Positions 1 to 10,395 of a stretch of DNA of 64,000 bases are shown here, piece by piece. The position numbers and the translations under genes are program-made. Position 1 is the stretch's first letter; each line of letters starts with the position of its first letter. The DNA lies in NCBI RefSeq assembly GCF_004168365.1, contig NZ_CP035704.1, positions 1,364,001 through 1,428,000 on the forward strand, given 5' to 3'. The notes below the pieces were generated by a model. That model was not told where the DNA came from. It did no database searches and worked only from the letters and a program-made list of their open reading frames with translations. This DNA comes from Pseudolysobacter antarcticus. GTDB taxonomy: Bacteria; Pseudomonadota; Gammaproteobacteria; Xanthomonadales; Rhodanobacteraceae.

Positions 1-62
1 CCACCAACCACGTACGTGCTGAGGACGCCGGTCGCGTCGCTCGCATGCTGCCGTACCTTTAA
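1..62 (+). CDS. rpmI: 50S ribosomal protein L35, C-terminal end (partial)
   Basis: The last 19 codons of a reading frame that enters from before the window. They read TNHVRAEDAGRVARMLPYL and stop at TAA 60-62. This matches the tail of ribosomal protein L35 in Xanthomonadales, which ends in an acidic stretch followed by MLPYL. The gene sits 14 bp before rplT, which is the usual bacterial order infC-rpmI-rplT. Only the tail is visible, so nothing can be said about its start. Confidence 0.85.
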   Translation, partial: TNHVRAEDAGRVARMLPYL

Positions 63-76
63 GGGAGCATTGAGAA

Positions 77-436
77 ATGGCACGAGTCAAAAAAGGCGTT
101 ACCGCACGCCGCCGTCACAAAAAAGTTATTGCCAAGGCGAAAGGTTATTACAACGCCCGCCGCAAAGTATTCCGCGTTGCCAAACAGGCTGTTACCAAGG
201 CGCATCAATACGCCTACATCGGCCGCAAGCAGCGCAAGCGTCAGTTCCGTGCATTGTGGATCGTGCGTATCAACGCCGCCGCACGTTTGTACGGCCTGAG
301 CTACAGCCGTTTCATGAACGGTTTGAAGAAAGCCGAGATCAACGTCGACCGCAAGATGCTGGCTGATATCGCGATTCACGATATCAAGGCATTTGCCGCA
401 TTGGCGGAAAAAGCCAAGGCCGGTCTGGCCGCGTGA
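77..436 (+). CDS. rplT: 50S ribosomal protein L20
   Basis: 119 residues, the usual L20 length. L20 binds 23S rRNA early in assembly of the large subunit; in many bacteria it also represses its own operon. The protein is very basic and opens [20 protein letters not shown], the typical L20 start, followed by the conserved Y-Y-x-A-R-R-K-V-F-R segment. A good ribosome binding site (AGGGAGC, 61-67) precedes the ATG. It follows rpmI directly and is followed by a hairpin terminator, so it closes the ribosomal protein operon. Confidence 0.97.
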   Translation: MARVKKGVTARRRHKKVIAKAKGYYNARRKVFRVAKQAVTKAHQYAYIGRKQRKRQFRALWIVRINAAARLYGLSYSRFMNGLKKAEINVDRKMLADIAIHDIKAFAALAEKAKAGLAA

Positions 437-487
437 TCTGATCGCTGAATCGCCCGGCATATTTGTCGAGCGATTCAATCCGATACG

Positions 488-520
488 TGGGGAGCGGGCT
501 TTGCCTTGCTCCCCATTTTC
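488..520 (+). terminator. Rho-independent terminator after rplT
   Basis: An 8-bp stem TGGGGAGC (488-495) pairs with GCTCCCCA (508-515). An inner GGC/GCC pairing extends it, and ATTTTC follows. It lies about 50 bp past the rplT stop and before pheS, so it probably ends the infC-rpmI-rplT transcript. Confidence 0.7.
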
Positions 521-595
521 GTTTCTGCGGCATGATTTTTCTGCGCTGCAATCATCGCGATATCATCAGCGCGAAATCCCGCCACTTATCCATAA

Positions 596-1702
<1,107 letters not shown>

Positions 1703-1792
1703 GTCCGATGCGGCGGCTTAAAGCAGCCCAGCTTCGAATTTGGCGAAAGTAAAATGGCGGGTTACGACTCGCCCCACGAATAACGGATTCCA

Positions 1793-4171
1793 ATGAAATT
1801 TTCCGAAAACTGGTTGCGCGAATGGGTTAATCCACCGGCAGACCGCGCGAGTTTGTTGCATCGTTTGACGATGGCCGGGCTCGAAGTCGAGTCGCTGCAA
1901 ATCCTCGGCGAGAACTTGAACGGTGTCGTCGTCGGCGAAATTATCAGCGCCGAAAAACATCCGAATGCCGACAAGCTGCAAGTATGCAAAGTGTCGATCG
2001 GCACGGCAGATTTTTTGCAGATCGTCTGCGGTGCACCGAATGCGCGTATCGGCTTGAAAGCACCGCTCGCGATGATCAACGCGACTTTGCCGAACGGTCT
2101 CACGATCAAGGCCGCGGCGCTGCGTGGCGTCGATTCGCAAGGCATGTTGTGCTCGGCCAAGGAGCTGTTGCTCAGCGAAGAAAGCAACGGGTTGTTCGAG
2201 CTGCCGAACGATGCAATCGTGGGTCAAGCACTTGCCGATTATCTGGGTTTGCCTGATGCGACCGTCGAAATAAAACTCACGGCCAATCGTCCCGATTGTC
2301 TTGGCTTGCGTGGCCTCGCGCAGGATGTTGCCGCACTTTATGGCGTGCCATTGCAGGAGTCCGGGATCGCCGCTGTTGCAGCACAAATCCAGACCGTACG
2401 TGAAGTGCGCCTGCACGCTGCTGCAGATTGTCCGCGTTATCTCGGTCGGGTGATCGAAGGCATCGACATGCACGCGCCGACGCCGCTGTGGATGAGCGAA
2501 CGCCTGCGCCGATCCGGCTTGCGCGCGATCAACGCGGTGGTCGACGTCACCAATTACGTGATGCTCGAACTTGGTCAGCCGATGCACGCATTCGATAATG
2601 CGACCTTGCAAGGCGCGATCATCGTGCGTCGTGCACAAGATGGCGAAATTCTGAAACTGCTGGATGGCAGTGAGGCCAAACTCGACGAAGGTTTTCTGTT
2701 GATCGCCGATGGCCAAAAAGCGCTGGCGATCGCCGGCATTATGGGCGGTTACGATTCCAGGGTCAGCGATTCGACACAAAATATATTTCTGGAAAGTGCG
2801 CACTTCGCACCTCCCGTCATCATGGGCCGCGCGCGCAAACTCGGCATGCATACTGATGCGTCGCATCGTTTCGAGCGCGGCGTCGATCCGGAATTGCCAC
2901 GCCTCGCGATCGAGCGCGCAACCGCGCTGCTCACCGCAATTGCTGGTGGCAAACCGGGGCCGGTGATCGAAGCGGTCATAGCCGAACATTTGCCGCAACG
3001 TCCGCCGGTTTTGCTGCGGCGTGCGCGTCTGGCGCGTGTGCTCGGCATGCAGGTGGAGGATGCCGAAGTCGGCGCGATTTTGCGCGGCCTCGATATGCAG
3101 GTCGAAACTCTCGCCGATGGCTGGTCGGCGACACCACCGTCGCGGCGTTTCGATATCGAGCGTGAAGAAGATCTGATCGAAGAAATCGCGCGCGTGCATG
3201 GCTACGAAAAAGTGCCGGTGAATTTGCCGAGTGGTCAACTTCGCCTCGGCCTTGCGCCAGAAGTGCAACTGGCACCGCAACGCGCCCGTGAACGCCTGAC
3301 CGCGCACGGTTATCTCGAAGCGATCAACTACAGTTTTGTCGCCGCGGCATGGCTCGAACGCTGGGGCCTGGACGCTGGCGCCGCCACACTTGCCAATCCG
3401 TTGTCGGTCGATCTCGCGGTGATGCGCACGTCGTTGCTGCCGGGGCTGGTGGCCGCGCTGCAGCACAATCGCCGCCGCCAGCAGGAGCGCGTGCGTCTGT
3501 TCGAGCTCGGGCGTGTCTATCACGCCGGCGAGGTTGGCTCGCAGGAAAGCTTGCGCGTTGCCGCAGTCGCCTGTGGTTCGTCGACGCCGGAAAGCTGGGC
3601 CGGTGCATCGCGCGCGATCGATTTCCATGATCTCAAGTCCGACCTGCAAAGTGTGCTCACATTGAGCCTGGATGAAGCCGCGATTGAGTGGCGTGCGGCC
3701 GATCTGCCGTATCTGCACCCGGGGCGTTCGGCCGAGTTGTGGTTGGACGGAAAATCGATCGGCGTGATCGGCAACCTGCATCCGCGTTTGAGCAAGGCGC
3801 TGGATCTGGATGCCGAGGTGTATATCTTTGAGATCGACTACGCGCTTTTCGCCGACGGCACCTTGCCGCTCGCGCAAGAGTTGCCGCGTTACCCGAGTAT
3901 TCGACGCGATATCGCGATGATCGTGCCCGACAATGTGAGTTACGCGCAGGTGCGGAATTGCGTGCAAAACGCCTTGGGTGACGTGCTGAAACGCTGTTTC
4001 CTGTTCGATTTGTATAGCGGTGCGAATTTGGGCGACGGTGTAAAAAGCCTCGGCTTGGGCTTGATTTTGCAGGACGCAACGCGCACTCTTGTCGATCAGG
4101 ACGCCGACCATTGTGTGGCACAGGCAGTGCGCGCCCTGGAACAGCATTTCAGTGCTAAGTTACGGGGGTAG
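1793..4171 (+). CDS. pheT: Phenylalanyl-tRNA synthetase beta subunit
   Basis: 792 residues, the usual length for bacterial PheT. It begins [15 protein letters not shown], typical of the family. The N-terminal tRNA-binding OB-fold domain (about residues 40-150) contains [11 protein letters not shown]3/B4 editing and B5 domains follow, the class-II-like core is in the middle, and a ferredoxin-like anticodon-binding domain (about 700-790, starting near [14 protein letters not shown]) ends the protein. It forms the alpha2-beta2 enzyme with PheS just upstream. The stop TAG is one base away from the ihfA ATG, so the two genes are probably co-translated. Confidence 0.97.
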   Translation: MKFSENWLREWVNPPADRASLLHRLTMAGLEVESLQILGENLNGVVVGEIISAEKHPNADKLQVCKVSIGTADFLQIVCGAPNARIGLKAPLAMINATLPNGLTIKAAALRGVDSQGMLCSAKELLLSEESNGLFELPNDAIVGQALADYLGLPDATVEIKLTANRPDCLGLRGLAQDVAALYGVPLQESGIAAVAAQIQTVREVRLHAAADCPRYLGRVIEGIDMHAPTPLWMSERLRRSGLRAINAVVDVTNYVMLELGQPMHAFDNATLQGAIIVRRAQDGEILKLLDGSEAKLDEGFLLIADGQKALAIAGIMGGYDSRVSDSTQNIFLESAHFAPPVIMGRARKLGMHTDASHRFERGVDPELPRLAIERATALLTAIAGGKPGPVIEAVIAEHLPQRPPVLLRRARLARVLGMQVEDAEVGAILRGLDMQVETLADGWSATPPSRRFDIEREEDLIEEIARVHGYEKVPVNLPSGQLRLGLAPEVQLAPQRARERLTAHGYLEAINYSFVAAAWLERWGLDAGAATLANPLSVDLAVMRTSLLPGLVAALQHNRRRQQERVRLFELGRVYHAGEVGSQESLRVAAVACGSSTPESWAGASRAIDFHDLKSDLQSVLTLSLDEAAIEWRAADLPYLHPGRSAELWLDGKSIGVIGNLHPRLSKALDLDAEVYIFEIDYALFADGTLPLAQELPRYPSIRRDIAMIVPDNVSYAQVRNCVQNALGDVLKRCFLFDLYSGANLGDGVKSLGLGLILQDATRTLVDQDADHCVAQAVRALEQHFSAKLRG

Positions 4172-4172
4172 C

Positions 4173-4472
4173 ATGGCTTTGACCAAAGCGGAATTGGCGG
4201 AACGTCTGTTTCTAGACGTGGGCCTCAACAAGCGTGAAGCCAAGGAATTCGTCGACGCCTTTTTTGAGGTGGTGCGCGATGCGTTGGAGCGTGGCGAACA
4301 AGTCAAACTGTCCGGTTTCGGCAATTTCGATCTGCGCAAGAAAAATCAGCGTCCCGGACGCAACCCCAAGACGGGCGAAGAGATTCCCATCTCGGCGCGC
4401 CGCGTGGTGACGTTCCGTCCAGGTCAAAAATTGAAGGTCCGGGTCGAAGCATATGCTGGATCAGGGCAGTAA
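4173..4472 (+). CDS. ihfA: Integration host factor alpha subunit
   Basis: 99 residues, the usual IHF-alpha length. The start is set by similarity ([20 protein letters not shown]) and by GGGGG at 4164-4168 just upstream, inside the end of pheT. The protein is a DNA-bending HU/IHF-family subunit. The DNA-binding arm region [20 protein letters not shown] is present, with the proline that intercalates into the minor groove (GRNP). IHF acts in transcription, replication and site-specific recombination. Linkage to pheST is a widespread proteobacterial arrangement. Confidence 0.96.
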   Translation: MALTKAELAERLFLDVGLNKREAKEFVDAFFEVVRDALERGEQVKLSGFGNFDLRKKNQRPGRNPKTGEEIPISARRVVTFRPGQKLKVRVEAYAGSGQ

Positions 4473-4809
4473 CGCCGAGCTGCCGGCTATTCCGGCAAAA
4501 CGCTACTTCACGATCGGTGAGGTCAGCGAGCTGTGTGGCGTCAAGCCGCATGTGCTGCGTTATTGGGAGCAGGAATTTTCCAACCTCAATCCGGTCAAGC
4601 GGCGCGGCAATCGACGTTATTATCAGCGTCACGATGTGCTGATGATTCGGCAAATCCGCAGTCTGTTATACGACGAAGGTTTCACCATCACCGGCGCTCG
4701 CCAGCGTCTCGAAGGGCAACAATCGCGCGTCGAAACCAGCATCTCGAATCAGATCGTGCGCCAGGTTCGCATGGAGCTCGAAGAAGTGCTGCTGATCCTG
4801 CGCAGATAG
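4453..4809 (+). CDS. MerR-family transcriptional regulator
   Basis: 118 residues. It has a MerR-type winged helix (about residues 18-88): [20 protein letters not shown], the WEQEF turn, and the wing [14 protein letters not shown] short helical dimerization tail follows. There is no ligand-binding domain or metal-binding cysteine pattern. The gene overlaps the end of ihfA by 20 bp in another frame, so it is translationally coupled to ihfA. Genes of this small MerR type directly follow pheST-ihfA in many gammaproteobacteria. Their target is not known to me. Confidence 0.9.
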   Translation: MLDQGSNAELPAIPAKRYFTIGEVSELCGVKPHVLRYWEQEFSNLNPVKRRGNRRYYQRHDVLMIRQIRSLLYDEGFTITGARQRLEGQQSRVETSISNQIVRQVRMELEEVLLILRR

Positions 4810-4863
4810 TTCTGCTGAAACGGCGGTATGCGGTGCCGTGCGTGTGACTCCCTGTTAAAATCA

Positions 4864-4892
4864 GCACCAGTCGCGGTTGCCTCTGTTACAAT
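4864..4892 (+). promoter_or_regulatory. Candidate sigma-70 promoter of tRNA-Pro
   Basis: A good -10 element TACAAT lies at 4887-4892. A GC-rich discriminator (CGCGCCCGC) follows, as in stable RNA promoters under stringent control. The mature tRNA starts 30 bp further on. The -35 region about 17 bp upstream (near 4864-4869, GCACCA) is weak, so this is inferred mainly from the -10 element and the distance. Confidence 0.4.
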
Positions 4893-4921
4893 CGCGCCCG
4901 CTTTACAAAGTATCGCCATGT

Positions 4922-4997
4922 CGGGGCGTAGCGCAGTCTGGTAGCGCATCTGCCTGGGGGCAGAGGGTCATCGGTTCAAATCCGGTCGTCCCGACCA
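4922..4997 (+). tRNA. tRNA-Pro (anticodon GGG), one base short in the anticodon loop
   Basis: 76 bases including the encoded CCA. The acceptor stem CGGGGCG pairs with CGTCCCG (one G-T), the D stem GCGC pairs with GCGC, and the T arm (ATCGG, TTCAAAT, CCGGT) is intact. The anticodon stem TCTGC/GCAGA encloses CTGGGG, only six bases. The same kind of tRNA normally has CTGGGGG (seven) and 77 bases. A run of five G is present where six would be expected. It is either an unusual loop, a decayed gene, or an error in a G homopolymer. Confidence 0.9.
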
Positions 4998-5030
4998 ATC
5001 GCGTCACTGCATCGCCGTTGCCGTGTTTAG

Positions 5031-6047
<1,017 letters not shown>

Positions 6048-6078
6048 ACCAGATTGCCGGCATCCATTGCGGGCACAA

Positions 6079-6109
6079 AAAAGCCGAGCCCATTACAGGC
6101 TCGGCTTTT
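6079..6109. terminator. Bidirectional terminator between pip and the PsiF-repeat gene
   Basis: The stem AAAAGCCGAGCC (6079-6090) pairs perfectly with GGCTCGGCTTTT (6098-6109) around a 7-base loop. The arms carry A-run and T-run ends, so the hairpin can stop transcription from both sides. It lies between two convergent genes. Confidence 0.85.
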
Positions 6110-6128
6110 GAATGGTGTTGCGGAGAAC

Positions 6129-6548
6129 TTAGTGCGCTGCAGCCGGAGCACTCAGACACGTGCTCATGAATTTCTTGCGATCATCGCCTTTCAAGGTCTT
6201 GGCCTGCGGATCGGCATTGCAGGTTTTCATCTTTTGCTGCTGCGTCACCGCGGGGGTTGCGGCAGGCGCTGGCGTTGCAGCAGCGGTCGCGGCAGCGGCT
6301 GGCTTGGCTGCAGCGGGAGTTGCAGCGGCGCCGCTGTCTTTCTTCAAGCATTCGCTCATAAAGGCCTTGTACTCCGGTCCCTTCAGACTCTGAGCCTTGG
6401 CGCCCTGATTACAATCGCTCATCTTCTGCTGCTGTGGCGTCAGCGTCTTGCCTGAGGGGGTAGGCGTGCGATCAGCAGCAAAAGCCGCCGACGCGCCCAG
6501 CGTGCAGGCAAGAGTGAAAGCGATAAACGTCTTTGCTGCGAATTTCAT
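6129..6548 (-). CDS. Secreted protein with two PsiF repeats
   Basis: 139 residues. A clear signal peptide (MKFAAKTFIAFTLACTLGAS, cleavage after AFA) is followed by two copies of a PsiF repeat. The first is about residues 38-72 (QQQKMSDCN ... LKGPEYKAFMSECLKK). The second is about 102-134 (QQQKMKTCN ... LKGDDRKKFMSTCLS). Each repeat has two cysteines, probably one disulfide. An Ala/Pro-rich linker joins them. Escherichia coli PsiF is phosphate-starvation inducible, but its biochemical role is unknown to me. The gene is transcribed toward pip. Confidence 0.88.
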   Translation of the reverse strand: MKFAAKTFIAFTLACTLGASAAFAADRTPTPSGKTLTPQQQKMSDCNQGAKAQSLKGPEYKAFMSECLKKDSGAAATPAAAKPAAAATAAATPAPAATPAVTQQQKMKTCNADPQAKTLKGDDRKKFMSTCLSAPAAAH

Positions 6549-7274
6549 TGTGTATCTCCATGTGTGGGTGGTCGACGCCGACAGTGAGCCGGTGCGCAGA
6601 GTCTACGCTTGCGCCATGCCGTGCGACAGGCGCGATGCAGAAATTTACGATGTCGCGTTAACGCGGATTCAGTGTGCGTTGGCGGCGATTAAGCAGCGTT
6701 ACTGCTAAGTGCGGACGCTGATCGATTGTGATCGCAGTGTTGGCGCGGTGGTCAGCTCGCGGGTTCTTATGAGTGATGAAAGGCCGCTTTCGACCCATTG
6801 CGGACGGTCGCGAGTGACTGCTATTCAGAAGTCTGTTGCAAGGGATTCTCACTCATGCGAACCGATGCTCGCGAACTTCGGCAAAGCTGATCGCAACAAT
6901 TAAAGTCCGTAATAAGCATCTAAAGTCCGTAATGAAAATCGCACTAATTTTGTGCAAACTTGCTCTCCGTGGATCGATATCTGGCCGTTAGGACTAGTCG
7001 GTATCCGCCAACTCGCCGCAATCGATTCGCGCAGAATGTGTTTAGGGTCGATACGTTGACCCGCAGCGAACAGCGGATACAACACACTGTCTATTTCCGC
7101 GTAGGATTAAGCCACTTTAGCTCGATTTTTTCATTTCCGAATAAGCCGTGAAATGGTTCTGAAAGGCAGTCGCTGCGCGGTAGACGGCAGCTCAATTTTC
7201 GATGAAAACGTCGGCTCATTCCCACGTGAAAATCAACATATACTGGAATGATCAAGAACCCGAGGAGAGCTAAC
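6549..7274. other. 726-bp gap without a convincing gene
   Basis: Short open frames are present on both strands, but none has a ribosome binding site with a recognisable product. The right part (about 6850-7250) is clearly richer in A and T than the neighbours. It contains the 13-bp direct repeat listed separately. The left edge must hold the promoter of the PsiF-repeat gene. Confidence 0.6.
6901..6933. repeat. Two 13-bp direct repeats, period 20 bp
   Basis: TAAAGTCCGTAAT occurs at 6901-6913 and again at 6921-6933, separated by AAGCATC. The period of two helical turns would suit a protein binding site, but no regulator is identified. Confidence 0.6.
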
Positions 7275-8303
7275 ATGGACAGGAAAATGCGAATCATTCG
7301 GAAAAGTGAGCTCGGCGCGGGTAGCTCTTTAGCGTATGGGTGGACAATGTGGTTGGCTATAGGATTTGCCTCAGCGGGCGCGCCGGAGGTTCGTGCCGCG
7401 TCGTGCAACGGAGACACTCTTTTGGGGAGCGGATTTGAAACGATGGAGCGCGCGGATATCGCTCAGTCTGGACCGTTCCAAGTCGCCACGGTATCGGGAA
7501 CGAGCACCCGTGCGGCACGCTCCACCCCTTGGACCGCGAGTTACCCGGTCGGCACCAGCCAGCGTCCGCTTGTTATTTTTGAGCCGGGGTACCACGTCAC
7601 GTCGGCGGCGTATGCCGACTGGGCACACCATCTCACCAGCTGGGGCTATATTGTAATTCGCGCCGAGGGGCCGTCGGATTTTTTTCCGGACCATGTTGCA
7701 GTGGCACTAGACCTGCAGAAGGTCCTGACCGACCTCTTGGTCCCCGGCGCGCTGCCCGTCTCCGTAGCGTCGACGCGAATCGCGATGAGCGGACATGCCT
7801 TAGGCGGGAAGCTGGCGCTGATGGCGTCTGCCAGCGATGCGCGGGTCAAAACCATGCTTGTGTTCGATCCCAGTAATGCAAACAATGGCTCTTATTCTGT
7901 CCAAGTTCCGAACATCGTGCCGCAACCCGTTGCCGACATTGCCAAGCCGCTGGGAATTCTTGGCGAGACTCTCGACAGCGGACCGGGGCTGAATTCTTGC
8001 TCGCCTGCAGCGCAGAACTACCAGACAATATTCCAGGCAGCGATTTCCGCGCGGCCGGCTTACGAATGGACGCTTGGCGGGGCGGGAATCGCGAGCTTCA
8101 TCTCGAATCCAGATGCGTGCGGCCAGTCCTGTAGTCTTTGCACCCAGCCCACTCTTTCACTCGCGCAGGCACAGACCTTCATGCTTTCGAGCTCCACCGC
8201 CTTCTTGGAGACGCATCTCAACGATTCCGTCGGGATGTGCGGGTGGCTTACTGGTAGCTTGCTTTCACCCTTCGTCACGCTGCGCATGTCGAACCCGAAC
8301 TGA
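7275..8303 (+). CDS. Secreted alpha/beta hydrolase (dienelactone hydrolase or chlorophyllase-like)
   Basis: 342 residues from the ATG at 7275, selected because GAGGAG (7262-7267) precedes it; an upstream ATG at 7248 has no such site. A long signal segment (about residues 1-42) ends near VRAASC. The fold signatures are a strand LVIFEPGYHV, the nucleophile elbow SGHALGGKLAL (Ser of GHALGG unusual, with Ser/His/Ala order G-H-A, so the nucleophile is not the normal Ser), and a strand TMLVFDPSNAN that would carry the acid. Six cysteines in the last third suggest disulfides. A motif LLGSGFE just after the signal resembles the IFCDGFE tail of the gene at 9102. The substrate is unknown, and the altered elbow leaves activity open. 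Confidence 0.7.
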   Translation: MDRKMRIIRKSELGAGSSLAYGWTMWLAIGFASAGAPEVRAASCNGDTLLGSGFETMERADIAQSGPFQVATVSGTSTRAARSTPWTASYPVGTSQRPLVIFEPGYHVTSAAYADWAHHLTSWGYIVIRAEGPSDFFPDHVAVALDLQKVLTDLLVPGALPVSVASTRIAMSGHALGGKLALMASASDARVKTMLVFDPSNANNGSYSVQVPNIVPQPVADIAKPLGILGETLDSGPGLNSCSPAAQNYQTIFQAAISARPAYEWTLGGAGIASFISNPDACGQSCSLCTQPTLSLAQAQTFMLSSSTAFLETHLNDSVGMCGWLTGSLLSPFVTLRMSNPN

Positions 8304-9101
8304 ATTTGTGGCGTGCTGCGCCGTTGCGGCCGATCGCGCTTTAAGCGGCACGTCCGCCGCGTCTTCGCCTAGCAGAACATATAGGCGCCAACGTGACGGT
8401 CATTCGCCCAGTGGCGCCCTTCGCTCCCGGAACTTACGCGTCGCCATCGGCTGCCTCGGTGATTCTCTGGGGGCCGGACGGCCCCCATAACCTGCCCGTG
8501 GGCAGCGGCGTGATAACGCCCCGTTGCCAGGGCCGCTGCCGCGCACAATTGATTGGTGAACGCCTGCGCAGCGGACGTTGTCTCCAGCGGTGACCGCGAG
8601 ACCAACAGCGGTGGGGCGATCAGCTATCTGGCGATAGTCGACAAGCGCATGACGAGTTCGTCTCAGGAAATGGCTACCAACGCCCCCTACGATGCGATGC
8701 CGGTCTTTCAGTAATGAAAATAGACGTTTCAAGGATGCCCCCAAGAATACGCAATTTTCTGCCTAAACCGGACACGCGCCGTGTTCTACGCTGTGAGCCT
8801 GGACACTTTCCATAAAACCCGGGATCGGCAACCCGTCACGCCAAGGAAAACCCAGCGTCCGCTCCTGGGCAATCCGCTTCGCGCTGCGACCGGCTGGTAC
8901 TGGCCGAGAGCGGCCGGTCGTCGAATGATCCGTGGGATAAGGCGATCCAGAGCAGTGATGCTGATCACTGATTCCGGAAACACTGGTTATTATGGCCGCC
9001 GCATGTATGGGCGATTTTCGAATTTGCGCGCGGACGCGTTATGGCAAAGCTGAGTATTCGGATATTCTCAACGCCTTCATTCGCGCCAATCCCCAAGTTC
9101 C
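8304..9101. other. 798-bp gap with possible gene remnants
   Basis: No complete gene was found. A plus-strand frame ending at TAA 8712-8714 reads like real protein for about 50 codons (DVVSSGDRETNSGGAISYLA ... YDAMPVF), but it has no good start and no recognised family. Frames around 8781-9053 and on the minus strand at 8965-9222 have atypical composition. The area may be a decayed gene or transferred debris. Confidence 0.4.
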
Positions 9102-10352
9102 GTGAACAATACTGGCGAAACCAAAACCAATGTTCGACTGAGGCACGCAAATTTCGGTAGACGAAATACTGGCTTGCTGCTGGCGATATTTGGCTTCGGG
9201 CTAGCCAATTCTGCTGAGGCAATCACCCGCAACGTCGGCCCCGGCCAGAGTTATGCAACGCCGTGCGCTGCGATTGCCGCGGCGAGTGATGGCGATACGA
9301 TCCAGATCGATGCTGCGGGCAGCTATAACGGCGACGTCTGCGCATGGACGAAAAATGCGTTGACGCTGAGAGGTATCAATGGCCGGCCGCATATTGACGC
9401 GGCGAATCAGAATGCACAGGGCAAGGCGATCTGGGTGATCGCGGGCAACGATACCGTAGTCGATAATATCGAATTCTCAGGCTGTCACGTGCCCGACGCC
9501 AACGGCGCCGGCATCCGCCAGGAAGGTGTGAATCTGACGGTGCGCCACGCCTATTTTCACGATAACGAAAACGGCATTCTTGCTGGCGACAAATCCGGCA
9601 GCACGATCATCATCGAGTCCAGCGAATTCGCGCACAACGGCGCCGGTGATGGCAAGTCGCACAACCTGTACATCAATCATGTCGACAAGTTGATTTTCCA
9701 ATACAACTATTCGCACGGCGCGTATATCGGACACCTGCTGAAGTCCCGTGCGCTGCAGAACGAGATCTTGTACAACCGCCTCAGCGGCGATGCGAGCGGT
9801 AGCGAAAGTTACGAAATCAACTTGCCGAACGGTGGGCTTTCCTACGTGATCGGCAACCTCGTCGAGCAGCCGATAACTTCGCCAAATTCCGCGATGCTCG
9901 ACTATCGCAGCGAGACCGATGGCATGAATGCGGACGATAGGCTTTTTGTCGTCAACAATACGTTTGTCAACGATAAAGGTGCCGGTATTTTTCTGCAGAT
10001 TGCCGCGAGCACGGCCAGTGCGGTGATCGCCACGAATAATATTTTCTATGGTGGCGGCACGATCAGCAGCCAGCCGGGCACGCTGCTTTCGCACAATTAT
10101 TCGGGCGGCAATCCGATGTTCGTGGATATCGGCAACGTCGACTATCGACTTCAGTCCGGCTCAGCGGCGATTGATGCCGGAATAGATCCCGGCAGCAGTG
10201 CAGAACGATCTCTGCTGCCGACGCAGGAATATGTTCAACCGACCGCGACACAGTTGCGACCGAGCAACGCCGCGTTCGACATCGGCGCTTATGAATTCGT
10301 GCCAGATCTAATTTTCTGCGACGGCTTTGAAGCAATAAAAACCTGCCACTAA
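9102..10352 (+). CDS. Secreted right-handed beta-helix repeat protein
   Basis: 416 residues from a GTG; the ribosome binding site is weak, so the start is provisional. A signal peptide (about residues 22-40, LLLAIFGFGLANSAEA) is followed by GPGQSYATPCAAIAAASDGD, a typical opening of parallel beta-helix proteins. Repeated coils rich in N, G and hydrophobic residues follow (TVVDNIEFSG, LTVRHAYFHDNENGI, STIIIESSEFAHNG, FVVNNTFVNDKGAGI, AVIATNNIFYGGG). The end is RPSNAAFDIGAYEF, common in such exoproteins, then LIFCDGFE and a Cys. Polysaccharide binding or lyase activity is plausible but not shown. Confidence 0.8.
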   Translation: MNNTGETKTNVRLRHANFGRRNTGLLLAIFGFGLANSAEAITRNVGPGQSYATPCAAIAAASDGDTIQIDAAGSYNGDVCAWTKNALTLRGINGRPHIDAANQNAQGKAIWVIAGNDTVVDNIEFSGCHVPDANGAGIRQEGVNLTVRHAYFHDNENGILAGDKSGSTIIIESSEFAHNGAGDGKSHNLYINHVDKLIFQYNYSHGAYIGHLLKSRALQNEILYNRLSGDASGSESYEINLPNGGLSYVIGNLVEQPITSPNSAMLDYRSETDGMNADDRLFVVNNTFVNDKGAGIFLQIAASTASAVIATNNIFYGGGTISSQPGTLLSHNYSGGNPMFVDIGNVDYRLQSGSAAIDAGIDPGSSAERSLLPTQEYVQPTATQLRPSNAAFDIGAYEFVPDLIFCDGFEAIKTCH

Positions 10353-10386
10353 AAACAACCCGCGCCGATGCATCGCATGGCGCGGG
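10353..10386 (-). terminator. Terminator of the aminotransferase gene
   Basis: CCCGCGCC (10359-10366) pairs with GGCGCGGG (10379-10386). Read on the minus strand, the hairpin is followed by TTGTTTTTAG. It sits 10 bp past the aminotransferase stop, and the opposite strand ends the beta-helix gene at 10352. Confidence 0.7.
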
Positions 10387-10395
10387 CGTGCGGCT

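Noticed and set aside
1718-4147. Long minus-strand open frame of 809 codons opposite pheT
   Set aside because: It is the mirror of the pheT codon pattern in GC-rich DNA. It has no known domain, and pheT is certain on the other strand.
8781-9053. 90-codon plus-strand frame before the beta-helix gene
   Set aside because: No start signal, no conserved motif and Arg-rich composition typical of a random frame.
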